Positions 1 to 8,957 of a stretch of 64,000 nucleotides of DNA are shown piece by piece. The DNA lies in assembly GCA_022819855.1 (NCBI GenBank), contig JAJEGN010000001.1, forward strand, positions 1 through 64,000, in the 5' to 3' direction. Position 1 is the first letter of the stretch. Each line of letters begins with the position of its first letter. Origin of the DNA: Gammaproteobacteria bacterium (GTDB lineage: Bacteria > Pseudomonadota > Gammaproteobacteria > Steroidobacterales > Rariloculaceae). A model generated the notes under the pieces. The model saw nothing but the letters and a program-made list of their open reading frames with translations, did no database searches and was not told the DNA's origin. The translations under genes were made by a program, and so were the position numbers.

Positions 1-101
1 CGCTACGGGCCGCTTGAAACACGCCGTGAATACATCCATGTAGGCTCCGCGCGCGCATCCCTGCGCGCGAGGGTTTCAAGCGGCCCGTAGCGCAACTCCC
101 C
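1..101. repeat. 110-bp long-inverted-repeat element, copy 1
   Basis: Arms at 1-20 and 73-92 are perfect reverse complements. The right arm runs on to 101, ending ACTCCCC, and its partner would lie before the window, so about 9 bases are missing. The core has a CG-rich hairpin (50-57 pairing with 62-69) and a small palindrome around TACATCCATGTA. The same architecture occurs at 28669-28778 and 54848-54957. It carries no gene. It is probably a structured or non-autonomous mobile repeat (inference). Confidence 0.85.
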
Positions 102-213
102 TTGGCTTGTCGCGGATCGAATTCGGGATTTCTTGACAGGAAGTGACGGGGCGTGTCATCTGCCTGCGGGTCGTCGGCGCGAAGCGAGCGCCCTCTCCCT
201 GCAAGAGCAGGCT

Positions 214-1260
214 TCAGTCGACCGGCAGCGTGCAGTCGTAGCGCTTGATTTCCTCGCCGGGCACCCAGGTCCAGTAGCCTTCGATCGTCATCGGTTCGGC
301 GAGATACCTCGGGTCCGTGACCACGGCGCTGTAGTCGAGGCGATTGCCGCCGTCAGCAACGCTGAACTGCTCGAGAATCACCGAATCCTCGCTTTGGGGC
401 GTCCCGCGATCGTCGTGATAGGCATAGTTGATCCTGCTCGTGGCGACGACGAGCGTGTCGCCGTCCCATTCCCCCACGGAATAGCCGGTCGGCGTGCCGG
501 GCTGGCTGTCGACATCCGCATCGGCGTTCAGATGAATGACGCGGCGACCATCCCATTCTTCCAGGCGCAGCACGATCTCGTCGCCTTCGTCGACGAACTC
601 GATCGGATAGGGATTGTTCATCATCGCGGGCATGCCCGGAGGGATGCAATCGAGCGCCGGATCGTCCTCGAGAAGACTCCATCGATCGCGCGCAGCCCGG
701 GCCTCGGGTGTGTATGTCACGGATCGGTTGTAGGTACCGCGCTGACCCCAGACCCGAAAGATGCCGCGCGCGCTCTCGGTACTCGCTTCGACTGCGCTCG
801 ACGTGATTTCCGCGCGTTCGGCGCCGAGACCCAGCGCCGCTGCGCGCTGCGGCCAGAGGGGGACCTCCGTACCGTCGGGCAGGGTTGCGATAACGACCGC
901 CATGGTCTTGAGGCCAAGCCTCGATCGGCCTCCCATGAGCACGACGCGATCGCCCGGCCGGATCGTATCGGCGCCATAGCCGATCCGTTCCAGTGCGTTC
1001 ATCGAGCCTGCTTCGACCTCCCAGACCTCGGATTCGCCGTTCTCGCCGACGAGGTCAACGGTGAGACGCACATGCGGATTGCGCCAGAATACGGAGGTGA
1101 CTTCGCCCTCGATGGTGATTGGGTCACTGAAATCGTAACGCGGCGCCGTGCCGTGATGTGCCGCGACGGGTGCGGCGAACGCGCAAGCCAGAGCCGCAAT
1201 GACGAGCGGCGCTCCGCACTGTCCCGAACCTGTCAGAGTCTTGGCGTTCGTGGGTTTCAT
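214..1260 (-). CDS. secreted DUF6152-type + GYS-domain fusion protein
   Basis: This 348-aa exported protein is of unknown function. Residues 1-34 form a signal peptide (hydrophobic stretch ending PVAA), so the mature protein probably begins at His35-His36. Residues 35-110 resemble the DUF6152 domain with a conserved Asn-Pro-His (His63). The C-terminal half carries the family signature GYSVGEWDGDTLVV and a later DPRYLAEPMTIEG segment. The ATG at 1260 has GGGAGA upstream. It is transcribed away from the selenoprotein-like gene at 1399. It belongs to an expanded paralogue set in this window. No enzymatic role is established; a periplasmic location is inferred from the signal peptide. Confidence 0.8.
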   Translation of the reverse strand: MKPTNAKTLTGSGQCGAPLVIAALACAFAAPVAAHHGTAPRYDFSDPITIEGEVTSVFWRNPHVRLTVDLVGENGESEVWEVEAGSMNALERIGYGADTIRPGDRVVLMGGRSRLGLKTMAVVIATLPDGTEVPLWPQRAAALGLGAERAEITSSAVEASTESARGIFRVWGQRGTYNRSVTYTPEARAARDRWSLLEDDPALDCIPPGMPAMMNNPYPIEFVDEGDEIVLRLEEWDGRRVIHLNADADVDSQPGTPTGYSVGEWDGDTLVVATSRINYAYHDDRGTPQSEDSVILEQFSVADGGNRLDYSAVVTDPRYLAEPMTIEGYWTWVPGEEIKRYDCTLPVD

Positions 1261-1398
1261 CGTTTTGTTCTCCCAATCGAGGCCTGTCCCGCTTGATCCT
1301 GTTCCCTGCCGGCCGCTCGATTCCAGCCCTGTTCGGTCTCGCGGCGCCGGCGAATGACGCTAGAATACATCGGATCGAAATCGACGGACGGTGCCGGC

Positions 1399-1878
1399 AT
1401 GACGAAAAAGCTCGACGCGGGACACGCGTTTCCCGCCATGACCCTCACGACGGTTGCCGGCGACGCGGTCGCGCTGCCCGACGATATCGGCACCGCCTAC
1501 CAGGTCGTGCTCTTCTACCGCGGCCACTGGTGACCGTTCTGCCGGCGGCAGTTGGCCGCGTTCAGTGAGCTGAAGGCCGAGTTCGACGCGCTCGATGTGG
1601 CCATCCTCGCAGCCTCGGTGGACGGTCAGGACAAGGCCGCGGAAGTTCAGGAAGGACTCGAGTTTCCCATCGCCCACGGGGTGACCAGGGACCAGGCAGA
1701 CTCCATCGGAAGCTGGTGGGAGGACAGACGCTCGATCATCCAGCCATCCGAATTCATCCTGAGCAGCAGCGGCAAGGTCGTCTCGGCAACATACAGCAGC
1801 GGGCCGATCGGCCGCCTGATGCCCGATGACTCAATCAAGCTGATCAGGTTTCTCGAGTCGCTCAAGAACAAGCAGTAA
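1399..1878 (+). CDS. AhpC/TSA-type peroxiredoxin-like protein, probable selenoprotein (in-frame TGA at 1531)
   Basis: From the ATG at 1399 the frame runs 159 residues to TAA at 1876-1878 with one interruption: TGA at 1531-1533, codon 45. The context reads FYRGHW-TGA-PFCRRQLAAF. Thioredoxin-fold peroxiredoxin-like proteins usually have Cys in exactly this place (GHWCPFCRRQL), so TGA replaces the peroxidatic Cys, while the second Cys (48) remains. The frame stays open for 114 codons afterwards with family-like sequence (residues 56-75 and a C-terminal helix). A SECIS-like hairpin sits 32 bases downstream. It would reduce peroxides in the cytoplasm (no signal peptide). The alternative is a pseudogene with a nonsense mutation; the exact position argues against it. 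A standard gene caller would start this gene wrongly at 1552. TAGAAT at 1361-1366 resembles a -10 box. Confidence 0.72.
1554..1578 (+). promoter_or_regulatory. candidate bacterial SECIS element
   Basis: Downstream of the TGA at 1531-1533 a hairpin can form: GGCC (1554-1557) pairs with GGCC (1575-1578), GCG is a 5' bulge, TTCAG (1561-1565) pairs with CTGAA (1570-1574), and the apical loop is TGAG (1566-1569). The loop starts 32 bases after the TGA and has G as its second base. Both fit the known bacterial SECIS model (loop 16-37 bases from the UGA, a G among the first two loop bases). The fold was read by eye, not computed. Confidence 0.55.
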
Positions 1879-1905
1879 GACACGGTTCGATCGCGCGTCG
1901 GACTG

Positions 1906-2736
1906 CTAGTCGATCTCCGCTTCGATGTTCGGCACAACGAGGCCGCTGCCGGGCAGGCTGTCGATGTCCCTGTTGTTCTCGCCGCAGATGAACTCGACCG
2001 GCTCCCAGCCCGGCCTCAGGTGAACCACCTGGGTTGCGGACCACGGCGCCGTGTAGGCGCCCGGGTCGTCGATCGTCACCTCGATCGACATGTGCCCTAC
2101 AGCCGTGCGGGTAAAGCGTTCCGTGACCCGTAACTGGTCCGTGGAGGGCCGGCCGAGCTGATCGAGCCACGGCATGCCGTTGAAACCGCTGGTCTCGACG
2201 ACGAACGTGTCCCCTTCCCATTGGCCGGTCGAATACCCCATCCAGGTCGGCTTGGCGTTGGGATCGAGCTCGCGGCCGTCGGTGAAGATCTGCCGCCAGT
2301 ACGTAAACGTCTCGTAGATGATGACGATCGCGTCCGGCGTCTCGATGAGTTTCCACGGATAGGACACGAAGTTGATCTTCGGCACGCCCTGCGGCAGGCA
2401 ATGTGCGTCAGGATCCTCGCTCGAACGTAGTCCGTCCTTGCGTGAATCGAACAGGCGCCGCGCCCACGGTTGGTACGGGACGTGGTCATCGCCGATATCG
2501 AGCGCGAGATCGCGGATGTAGCGGTTGTCGTCGGGCATCCAGATACCCTGCAGATCGATCCTGCCGTCCGGCAACCTCGGCGGCGGGGCTTCCATGTCCA
2601 CCGAGCCGTCTGCCTTGCGCGGCAGTTCTGACTCCGGGGCATTGAGCCACTGCGCAGCCGCCGGTCCCGAGAGTATCGGCAGCGCGAACACGATGACGAC
2701 AAACCGACGCAACCGCCAAACCGTCAACCTCAACAT
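1906..2736 (-). CDS. secreted GYS-domain family protein
   Basis: This 276-aa protein has a clear signal peptide (residues 1-28, ending GPAAA). It lacks the DUF6152 N-terminal domain and has a proline-rich start of the mature part (PRKADGSVDMEAPPPRLPDG), then DLQGIWMPDD. The C-terminal half carries the shared signature MGYSTGQWEGDTFVVET, an LRVTERF motif and a DDPGAYTAPWS motif. It is homologous to 5993-7066, 26449-27282, 27419-28615 and 30512-31252 in this window. Function is unknown. It faces the selenoprotein-like gene tail to tail. A periplasmic or outer-membrane location is inferred. Confidence 0.78.
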   Translation of the reverse strand: MLRLTVWRLRRFVVIVFALPILSGPAAAQWLNAPESELPRKADGSVDMEAPPPRLPDGRIDLQGIWMPDDNRYIRDLALDIGDDHVPYQPWARRLFDSRKDGLRSSEDPDAHCLPQGVPKINFVSYPWKLIETPDAIVIIYETFTYWRQIFTDGRELDPNAKPTWMGYSTGQWEGDTFVVETSGFNGMPWLDQLGRPSTDQLRVTERFTRTAVGHMSIEVTIDDPGAYTAPWSATQVVHLRPGWEPVEFICGENNRDIDSLPGSGLVVPNIEAEID

Positions 2737-2994
2737 GCCGCACCGCCCTGTTCGATTCTGGCTTCGTTCGATTCTAGCGCGGATGGCGGGGCTCGGTAGC
2801 CCGCTCGAACGCTTTGGGGACTCCGTGGTTCGGGCAATGGCCGGATGCCCCGGCGTTGTTGAGCAACTTCGCAGCGTGGCTTAATCTCTACCGCTAACGG
2901 TGGTAGCCGCATGAATTGATTCGCCGGATTCCGGCTCGCTCGGACGCCGGGGACTCAATTCGTGAAGTGCGGGCCGCCGAGGGGGACAGAAACC

Positions 2995-3387
2995 ATGCCA
3001 GCTCGATTGACCGGATTTGCCGCAGCAGTCGCTGCCCTGCTTCACCCGCCAGGCGCCGTTGCGCACCATTCCTTCGCAGCCGTTTTCGACGCCGACGATC
3101 CGGTACAACTGACCGGCGCGGTCACAGCGGTCGAATGGCTCAACCCGCACGTGTGGTTCTTTGTCGACGTCGAGAACGAGGACGGCACGATCGAGGACTG
3201 GGCTTTCGAGATGGGCAGCCCCAACCGACTCATGCGCAGCGGCTGGAACGAACGGTCGATGGCGCTCGGCGAGGTGGTCACGGTCACCGCCTCACGGGCG
3301 CGTGACGGCAGCAGGAAGGCAGCCGTGGTCACCGTGAAGCTGGCTACGGGTCAGGAACTCTTCGGTGCGCAGGATTCGTCGAACTAG
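2995..3387 (+). CDS. stand-alone DUF6152-type secreted protein
   Basis: This 130-aa protein starts at the ATG at 2995, preceded by GAGGGGGA. An upstream in-frame start at 2962 lacks a ribosome site and would bury the signal peptide. The signal peptide covers residues 1-23, then His24-His25-Ser-Phe, the mature start typical of DUF6152 proteins, and LNPHVW further on (conserved Asn-Pro-His). It is a single-domain version of the N-terminal half of the fused proteins at 214 and 7104. It precedes the cytochrome c and PQQ dehydrogenase genes on the same strand by about 150 bases and may belong with them. Function is unknown. Confidence 0.8.
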   Translation: MPARLTGFAAAVAALLHPPGAVAHHSFAAVFDADDPVQLTGAVTAVEWLNPHVWFFVDVENEDGTIEDWAFEMGSPNRLMRSGWNERSMALGEVVTVTASRARDGSRKAAVVTVKLATGQELFGAQDSSN

Positions 3388-3542
3388 GTCAAACGGCGGC
3401 GACCGAACGGACGCAACGACGCGAATGCGACCAGGCGTGATGTCGGCGACAACCATTACGGAATACCGGACCCGTCCGGACCGCGCCACTTCAACGCGGC
3501 GAGCACGGTCGCTCGCCGCCCGCGCAGAAGGGTGACGACAGG

Positions 3543-4310
3543 ATGCGAACGATCGCACATACGCTAACGGTACTGACTCTCGGCATCGCGCTCGCGTCGA
3601 GTTCCGCCCGCGCCCAGCACGAGACGGCTTTCGACATCGAGGACGGCGCCCGCGCGTTCGCGCAGTCCTGCGCGAACTGCCACGGTCCGGACGGCGACCT
3701 GATTGCCGGCATCGACCTCGGCCGCGGCCTGTACCGGCGCCCGCTCAGCGACGCGGAGATCGCCGACATCATCGTCAACGGGATACCCGATACGCCGATG
3801 CCGCCGACGCCGCGAATGAACGAACAACAGGCGTACCGCATCGTCGCGTATCTGCGATCCCTTGAAATCGCTCCAGCGGCCGTTGCCGACAGCGGCAATG
3901 CGGCCCGCGGCAAGCTCATCTTCGAAGGCAAGGGCGCGTGCATGGACTGCCATCGCGTCAATGGGCAAGGCTCGCGCGTCGGCCCGGATCTCAGCAGCAT
4001 CGGACTGCTCCGGCGCGCCGCCGAACTCGAGCAATCGCTGCTCGAGCCCGCGGCCGAAGTGCAACCGAGCAACCGCTTCTACAGCGTTACGCCCGCGGGC
4101 AGCGAACCGATTACGGGCCGCCTGCTGAACCACGATACGTTCACCGTGCAGCTCTTCGACACCGATGAGCGCCTGCGTTCGTTCGTCAAGGCCGACCTGC
4201 TCGACCACGGCTTCGTCGACACACCGATGCCGTCATTCCAGGACGAACTCGGCGCTCAGGAAATCGCCGATGTCGTCGCCTGGCTCGTCTCCCTGCGCGG
4301 AACGCCCTAG
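3543..4310 (+). CDS. diheme c-type cytochrome, exported
   Basis: This 255-aa protein has a signal peptide (residues 1-24, ending ARAQ) and two haem c attachment motifs, CANCH and CMDCH, each followed by a distal Met-containing segment (MPPTPRM; MPSFQDEL). It therefore consists of two cytochrome c domains. The middle segment between the second haem site and the C-terminus resembles domains found in dehydrogenase-linked cytochromes. Its stop overlaps the start region of the PQQ dehydrogenase gene, so it is the likely periplasmic electron acceptor of that enzyme (inference from context). Confidence 0.88.
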   Translation: MRTIAHTLTVLTLGIALASSSARAQHETAFDIEDGARAFAQSCANCHGPDGDLIAGIDLGRGLYRRPLSDAEIADIIVNGIPDTPMPPTPRMNEQQAYRIVAYLRSLEIAPAAVADSGNAARGKLIFEGKGACMDCHRVNGQGSRVGPDLSSIGLLRRAAELEQSLLEPAAEVQPSNRFYSVTPAGSEPITGRLLNHDTFTVQLFDTDERLRSFVKADLLDHGFVDTPMPSFQDELGAQEIADVVAWLVSLRGTP

Positions 4311-4327
4311 TGAGGTCTTGCCCCGCC

Positions 4328-5956
4328 ATGAAGTCCCGAATTCGCCGTTTGGGCGCAATCGTTACCCTCTTCGGCCTCTCCGCGACCGCGCAAGTCCACG
4401 CACAAGTGAGCTTCGAACGCCTGCTCAACGCCGAACGGGAGCCTGAAAACTGGTTGAGCTACTCGGGCACCCTGTCGAATCATCGCTACAGCCTGCTCGA
4501 CCGGATCACGACCGCCAACGTCGAGAACCTCCGGCTTCAATGGGTGTGGCAGGCGCGCTCGCTCGAGAAGTTCGAGGCCACGCCGCTGGTCGTTGACGGC
4601 ATCCTCTACACGGTGCAGGCGCCGAACGACATCGTCGCGCTCGACGCCGCCACCGGCCGTATCTTCTGGACTTTCGCGTACGAGCCGTCACCCGATGCAC
4701 GCACCTGCTGCGGGCGGGTCAACCGCGGCGTCGCGATCCTGGGCGACACGCTGTTCATGGGGACAATCGACGCGCACATGCTCGCGATCGACGCCAGGAG
4801 CGGGCAGCTCATCTGGAAGACCAAGGTCGCCGAAGCCGCCGAGCGCTATTCGATCACGATGGTGCCGCTCGTCGTCGGCGACAAGGTCATGATCGGCACC
4901 GCGGGCGGAGACATGGGGATTCGCGGTTTCGTGGCGGCATACGACGTGAAGACCGGCGACGAAGTCTGGCGCTTTCACACGATCCCGGCACCGGGAGAGT
5001 TCGGCAACGACACGTGGTCGGGCGACTCGTGGATGACCGGCGGCGCCGCAGTCTGGAACGCCGGCGCCTACGATCCGGAGACCAACCTCGTTTTCTTCGG
5101 CACGGGCAACCCGGCGCCCGACTGGGACGGCCGCTCGCGCCTCGGCGACAACCTCTACAGCAACTGCGTGATCGCGCTCGATGCCGACACGGGCGAACTC
5201 AAGTGGTACTACCAGTTCACGCCGCATGACGAACTCGACTACGACGCGACCCAGGTGCCCGTCCTCGCCGACATCGACTGGCGCGGCGAGCCCCGCAAGG
5301 TCATGCTCTGGGCGAATCGCAACGGCCTCATGTACGTGCTCGACCGGGTCACGGGCGAGTTCCTGTACGGCAAACCCTATGTGGCGCTCAACTGGATGGA
5401 CGGTTTCGACGAGCAGGGCCGCCCCCAACGCGTCCCCGGCATGGTTCCGACTCCCGAGGGCACGCTGATCCGGCCCCACGTGCACGGTGCGATCAACTGG
5501 GCGCCGCCGTCGTTCAGCCCGCGAACGGGCCTGTACTACGTCGCGCACTGGGAGAACTCCGGCATCATCGTGGTCGAGGGCCAGAGCCCGCGGCCGATCG
5601 GAATCAACCGGCGGCAGACGACGATGGGACAGGTCAACCTGCAGCCGTTCTTCAACAACGACGAGGAAGCCTACGGCGTCGTGCGCGCCTACGATCCCGA
5701 CACGCTCGACCCGGTCTGGGAGTTTCGCATGGGCGACATCACCTGGGGCGGCGTGCTGAGCACGGCCGGCGACGTCGTATTCAGCGGGGGCAAGGAAGGC
5801 TACTTCTTCGCGCTCGACGCGAGATCCGGGGAATTGCTCTGGCGCGCATCGCTCGGCGGCCAGGTCAACAGCGGCCCGATGAGCTACGCGATTGGGGGCA
5901 GGCAGTTCATCGCAATTGCCGCCGGCAGCTCGTTGTTCACGTTTGCGCTGCCCTAG
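4328..5956 (+). CDS. PQQ-dependent alcohol dehydrogenase-type quinoprotein
   Basis: This 542-aa periplasmic quinoprotein has a signal peptide ending in VHAQ and repeated tryptophan-docking beta-propeller strands (ALDAATGRIFW, AIDARSGQLIW, ALDARSGELLW). It has the adjacent Cys127-Cys128 pair characteristic of PQQ alcohol dehydrogenases, a GTGNPAPDWDG calcium/PQQ segment and DELDYD, which matches the catalytic Asp region. It lacks a C-terminal cytochrome domain; the separate diheme cytochrome upstream would serve instead. The ATG at 4328 has TGAGG upstream; GTG at 4310 is an alternative overlapping the cytochrome stop. The substrate is unknown. A diverged fragment of its 3' end lies at 8958-9214. 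Confidence 0.9.
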   Translation: MKSRIRRLGAIVTLFGLSATAQVHAQVSFERLLNAEREPENWLSYSGTLSNHRYSLLDRITTANVENLRLQWVWQARSLEKFEATPLVVDGILYTVQAPNDIVALDAATGRIFWTFAYEPSPDARTCCGRVNRGVAILGDTLFMGTIDAHMLAIDARSGQLIWKTKVAEAAERYSITMVPLVVGDKVMIGTAGGDMGIRGFVAAYDVKTGDEVWRFHTIPAPGEFGNDTWSGDSWMTGGAAVWNAGAYDPETNLVFFGTGNPAPDWDGRSRLGDNLYSNCVIALDADTGELKWYYQFTPHDELDYDATQVPVLADIDWRGEPRKVMLWANRNGLMYVLDRVTGEFLYGKPYVALNWMDGFDEQGRPQRVPGMVPTPEGTLIRPHVHGAINWAPPSFSPRTGLYYVAHWENSGIIVVEGQSPRPIGINRRQTTMGQVNLQPFFNNDEEAYGVVRAYDPDTLDPVWEFRMGDITWGGVLSTAGDVVFSGGKEGYFFALDARSGELLWRASLGGQVNSGPMSYAIGGRQFIAIAAGSSLFTFALP

Positions 5957-5992
5957 CGGCCCCATACAATGGAACCGGTTGAGAGATATCAC

Positions 5993-7066
5993 ATGAAATG
6001 GCGACTCGCGGCATTGTCGATGCTGGCGCTTGTCACGCCGGTGGCGGCCCAGTGGCTGACACTGCCTACTCCTGGCATTCCGCGCACGGCGGACGGAGCC
6101 CCCGATCTGTCGGCGCCGGCGCCGCGCACCCCGGATGGCCGCCCCGACCTTTCCGGCTTGTGGTATCCCGCTCGGGTGACGGGCAACCTGCTCGATCCCG
6201 CCAGCGTCCAGCCGTGGGCGCGCACGCGCATGACGGAACACGAAGCGGGATTCCTGCTGGACGATCCGCGCTTTCGGTGCCTGCCGAGCGGGCCGGGCTT
6301 CCTGACCCTGACCGGCACGACGCAGGGCATGAGGAGGATCGTTCAGCATCCGGACGTCATCGCCATCCTCAACACCGGCCTGACGTACCGGCAGATCTTT
6401 ACGGACGGCCGCGAGCTCGAGTCCGATCCGCTCCCGATCTGGACGGGCTACTCGGTCGGCCGCTGGGAAGACGATACGCTGGTCGTGCGAAGCAACGGCT
6501 ACAACGACCGGACCTGGCTGCACGCCCGTGGCTTGGTGCACACCGAGCAGTTGCGCATCACCGAGCGTTGGCAACGATTGGACTTCGGCCACATCCGGAT
6601 CGACGTGAGCTACGAGGACCCCGGTACCTTCGACGAACCACTGAGCGCGGTAATCGAAATGCAGTTCGCGGCCGACGACGAGCTGCTCGAGACGGTTTGC
6701 GACGAGGCTTCCGACGGACGCAGTCATTGGAGCGGCGAATTCTCCCAGGCGGTGGACATGGCCGTTGAAGTCGACCCGGCGGTCCTGGCCCGGTACATCG
6801 GCGCGTACGAAGGCTATTGGCAGGAAGCCTGGACCCGCGTCGAATTCACCGTCGAAGACGGGGAACTGGTCGTGCTGCGCACACCGCCCTACGCGCGCAA
6901 CGCCAATACCGAGTCCGAAACATCCAGACTGATTGCGCTGTCGGACACCGCGTTCGAGTGCATCTGCGGGCTTGGCTTCGTTTTCACGGCCGAGGAAGGC
7001 GAGATGGCGACGGAGGTCGCTGAGGTGCATGTGTCCGGCGCATGGCCGTTTGCGCGCGTCCCCTAG
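5993..7066 (+). CDS. secreted GYS-domain family protein with C-terminal extension
   Basis: This 357-aa protein starts at the ATG at 5993 with GAGAG upstream; the next in-frame ATG (5969) would put eight residues before the signal peptide. The signal peptide ends PVAAQ and is followed by a Pro-rich mature start and DLSGLWYP. The signature TGYSVGRWEDDTLVVR and LRITERW place it with the other GYS-domain proteins. Residues 260-357 are an extra domain (RYIGAYEGYWQEAWTRVEF) resembling small beta-rich domains attached to serine hydrolases. It lies 36 bases after the PQQ dehydrogenase, probably in one transcript. Function is unknown. Confidence 0.78.
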   Translation: MKWRLAALSMLALVTPVAAQWLTLPTPGIPRTADGAPDLSAPAPRTPDGRPDLSGLWYPARVTGNLLDPASVQPWARTRMTEHEAGFLLDDPRFRCLPSGPGFLTLTGTTQGMRRIVQHPDVIAILNTGLTYRQIFTDGRELESDPLPIWTGYSVGRWEDDTLVVRSNGYNDRTWLHARGLVHTEQLRITERWQRLDFGHIRIDVSYEDPGTFDEPLSAVIEMQFAADDELLETVCDEASDGRSHWSGEFSQAVDMAVEVDPAVLARYIGAYEGYWQEAWTRVEFTVEDGELVVLRTPPYARNANTESETSRLIALSDTAFECICGLGFVFTAEEGEMATEVAEVHVSGAWPFARVP

Positions 7067-7103
7067 AGATTACGGGACTGCCTGTCGAACGAGTTCGCGC
7101 TCC

Positions 7104-8081
7104 TTATTGCTGGTAACCCGACCGGCAGTTGTAAGGGTCCTCGTCACGCACGCTGCGCACAAAGTACTCCTTCTGTGTCAGCGGTTCGAGGAAGTAGGCC
7201 GGGTCGTCTATGGTCCAGCTGATCTCGAGTTCGCCCGTCTCGGCATTGACCTCGAGTCGCTCGGTGAGCTTCAGATCCTCCGTGTGCATGACGGCGCGCC
7301 GCGGCTCGAGCGTTGCCGCAACGAAGTGGTCGGTCGAGACGATCAGCGTCTCGCCCTCGAAATAGCCCGTCGAATAGCCCATCGTGCTGCGCGGTATATC
7401 CGGAGGCACCGGCGCGCCGTCGAGATGGATGATGCGTTCGGAATCCATGAAACGGTGATCGACGACGACCCGCTCGGCCTCGCGCCGGATCTCGAAGGGC
7501 TCGTTGACGTTGACCCAGAAACGCACGGGGCTCGCGGGATCGCAATAGATGGCCGGATCGTCCGCGATCGGATCGAAGGCCGCGCGGGCGCGCTCGCCCT
7601 CAGGTGTCAGGACGCCCTCGTACATGGAAACCGAAAACACCTTCATCGCCCAGACGCCGGTGATCGAGCGGGTATCCTCCGGGACTTGTGACGGCGCGGC
7701 GACGGTGGGCCCGAACAGCGTGGTGCTCCTGAGTATGCTGCCGTCGGCGAAGTACGCGACGCGCACCGCGCAACCCGTCGGATTGACCCTGCCCGCGGCG
7801 CCTTCGATCCGGACCGGCTCACCGACGCGGAAGGTTTCCGCGGTCAATCCATTGCGCGCCAGCACCGAACGCGACGCAAGCTCGCACTGCCAGATCTGCT
7901 CCTCGCCCGTGGCGATATACACGAACGCATGCGGATTGATGAAATCGAATCGCGAGACCACGCCATCGATGGTGACCAGGCGGTCGTCGTCGTAGTGCGG
8001 CGCGACGCCGTGATGGGCGAAGGGAGTCGACAGGGCCAAAAGAAGCACGCAGGCTGTCAGGTAGCTTCGTCCGTAATACAA
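7104..8081 (-). CDS. secreted DUF6152-type + GYS-domain fusion protein, duplicate copy A
   Basis: This 325-aa protein starts at TTG (8081) with GGGAGTAGGG upstream. This start is chosen because the paralogue at 10606-11595 also begins with TTG at the matching place, 97 bases from its neighbour's stop; an ATG at 8174 would add an unmatched stretch. The signal peptide ends PFA, then His23-His24-Gly-Val. It has INPHAF, MGYSTGYFEGETLIV, LKLTERL and DDPAYFLEPLT. It shares the great majority of residues with copy B, and both sit beside ankyrin genes, so they are products of a tandem duplication. Function is unknown. Confidence 0.78.
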   Translation of the reverse strand: MYYGRSYLTACVLLLALSTPFAHHGVAPHYDDDRLVTIDGVVSRFDFINPHAFVYIATGEEQIWQCELASRSVLARNGLTAETFRVGEPVRIEGAAGRVNPTGCAVRVAYFADGSILRSTTLFGPTVAAPSQVPEDTRSITGVWAMKVFSVSMYEGVLTPEGERARAAFDPIADDPAIYCDPASPVRFWVNVNEPFEIRREAERVVVDHRFMDSERIIHLDGAPVPPDIPRSTMGYSTGYFEGETLIVSTDHFVAATLEPRRAVMHTEDLKLTERLEVNAETGELEISWTIDDPAYFLEPLTQKEYFVRSVRDEDPYNCRSGYQQ

Positions 8082-8177
8082 CGCCCTACTCCCATTGAAA
8101 AGCCCGCGCCGAAAAGCGTTTCCAACCGCGACCGGTAGCCCGAAGCGCAGAAAATCGGGCAAGCGAAGCTGCAACTG

Positions 8178-8957
8178 CTATGGCTCGGTTCCGCGTTGGG
8201 CCGCGAGTTCGTCGATCAGCGCGACCGTTTCGTGTCGTTCCTGAAGCACGGCCAGATCGCGCGGCGTCGCACCATCGTCGCTCGGCGCCTCGATATCCAT
8301 GCCGAGATCGTGGAGGAAGCGGATGACCTCGGGCCAGCCCTCGAATGCGGCGCCGTGCATCGCCGTAATGCCGCTGCGCCGTGCTCGCTGAAAGCCGAAG
8401 TTGATCGCCCCGGTCCGCACATGGATATCGGCGCCGGCATCAAGCAGCATTCCCGCCGTTGTTACGGCATCCTGCCCGCTCTTGTAGCGTCCCCTGATCG
8501 GATAGTCCCTGAAAATGCCGTACCAGTGGCCGACGCCGACCGAGGCGAGCGCGGGCGTGATTCCGAAGACGTTCGGTATGTTGACGTTGGCGCCGAATTC
8601 GAGCAGCAGCTCGACCGCGGGATCGTCGCTTGACTTTGCCGCAGAGTGGAGCGCAGTCGCACCAGCGTTGATCACGAGCGCGTCCGGCGAACCGTCGACG
8701 TAGCCGCGATCGCCGGGCTCGGCACGCATGGGCGGCTGCTGCTTCAGCCGCATATCGACGTAGGCGCCGCGCTCGAGCAGCATTCTCGCGATGTCGAGCC
8801 CGGTGTTCTCGTCAAACGACGGCAGGTCGCCGTGCCGGCTGCCCGGTACGAGATTGAGATCGATGGCCACAAAGAGCGGGCTGCGGCCCCACCAGTCCCA
8901 CCGGTTGACGTCCGCATCGTTGTCGATCAGGCGCGCCACCGTATCGAAGTGCCGACG
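8178..8957 (-). pseudogene. truncated ankyrin-repeat gene (copy A)
   Basis: The 253 codons match the C-terminal half of the intact ankyrin protein at 11693-13231 (from its ARLIDNDADVNRWDWWG segment to the end). The 5' half, including the signal peptide, is missing. Homology stops at about 8951-8957, where sequence switches abruptly to the 3' end of a PQQ dehydrogenase gene on the opposite strand. The reading frame has stayed open and ankyrin motifs (ALHSAAKSSDDPAVELLLE) are still good, so the break may be fairly recent, or a shorter product may persist from a GTG at 8939. Confidence 0.8.

Noticed and set aside
1539..1551. CTGCC-GGC-GGCAG hairpin right after the TGA as the SECIS
   Set aside because: The loop begins only about 10 bases after the TGA, closer than the known bacterial range. 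The hairpin at 1554-1578 fits better.
4688..7030. 780-codon open frame on the minus strand, antisense to the PQQ dehydrogenase and its neighbour
   Set aside because: It has no family features and runs across two real genes. Long antisense frames are common in GC-rich DNA with few stops at third positions.
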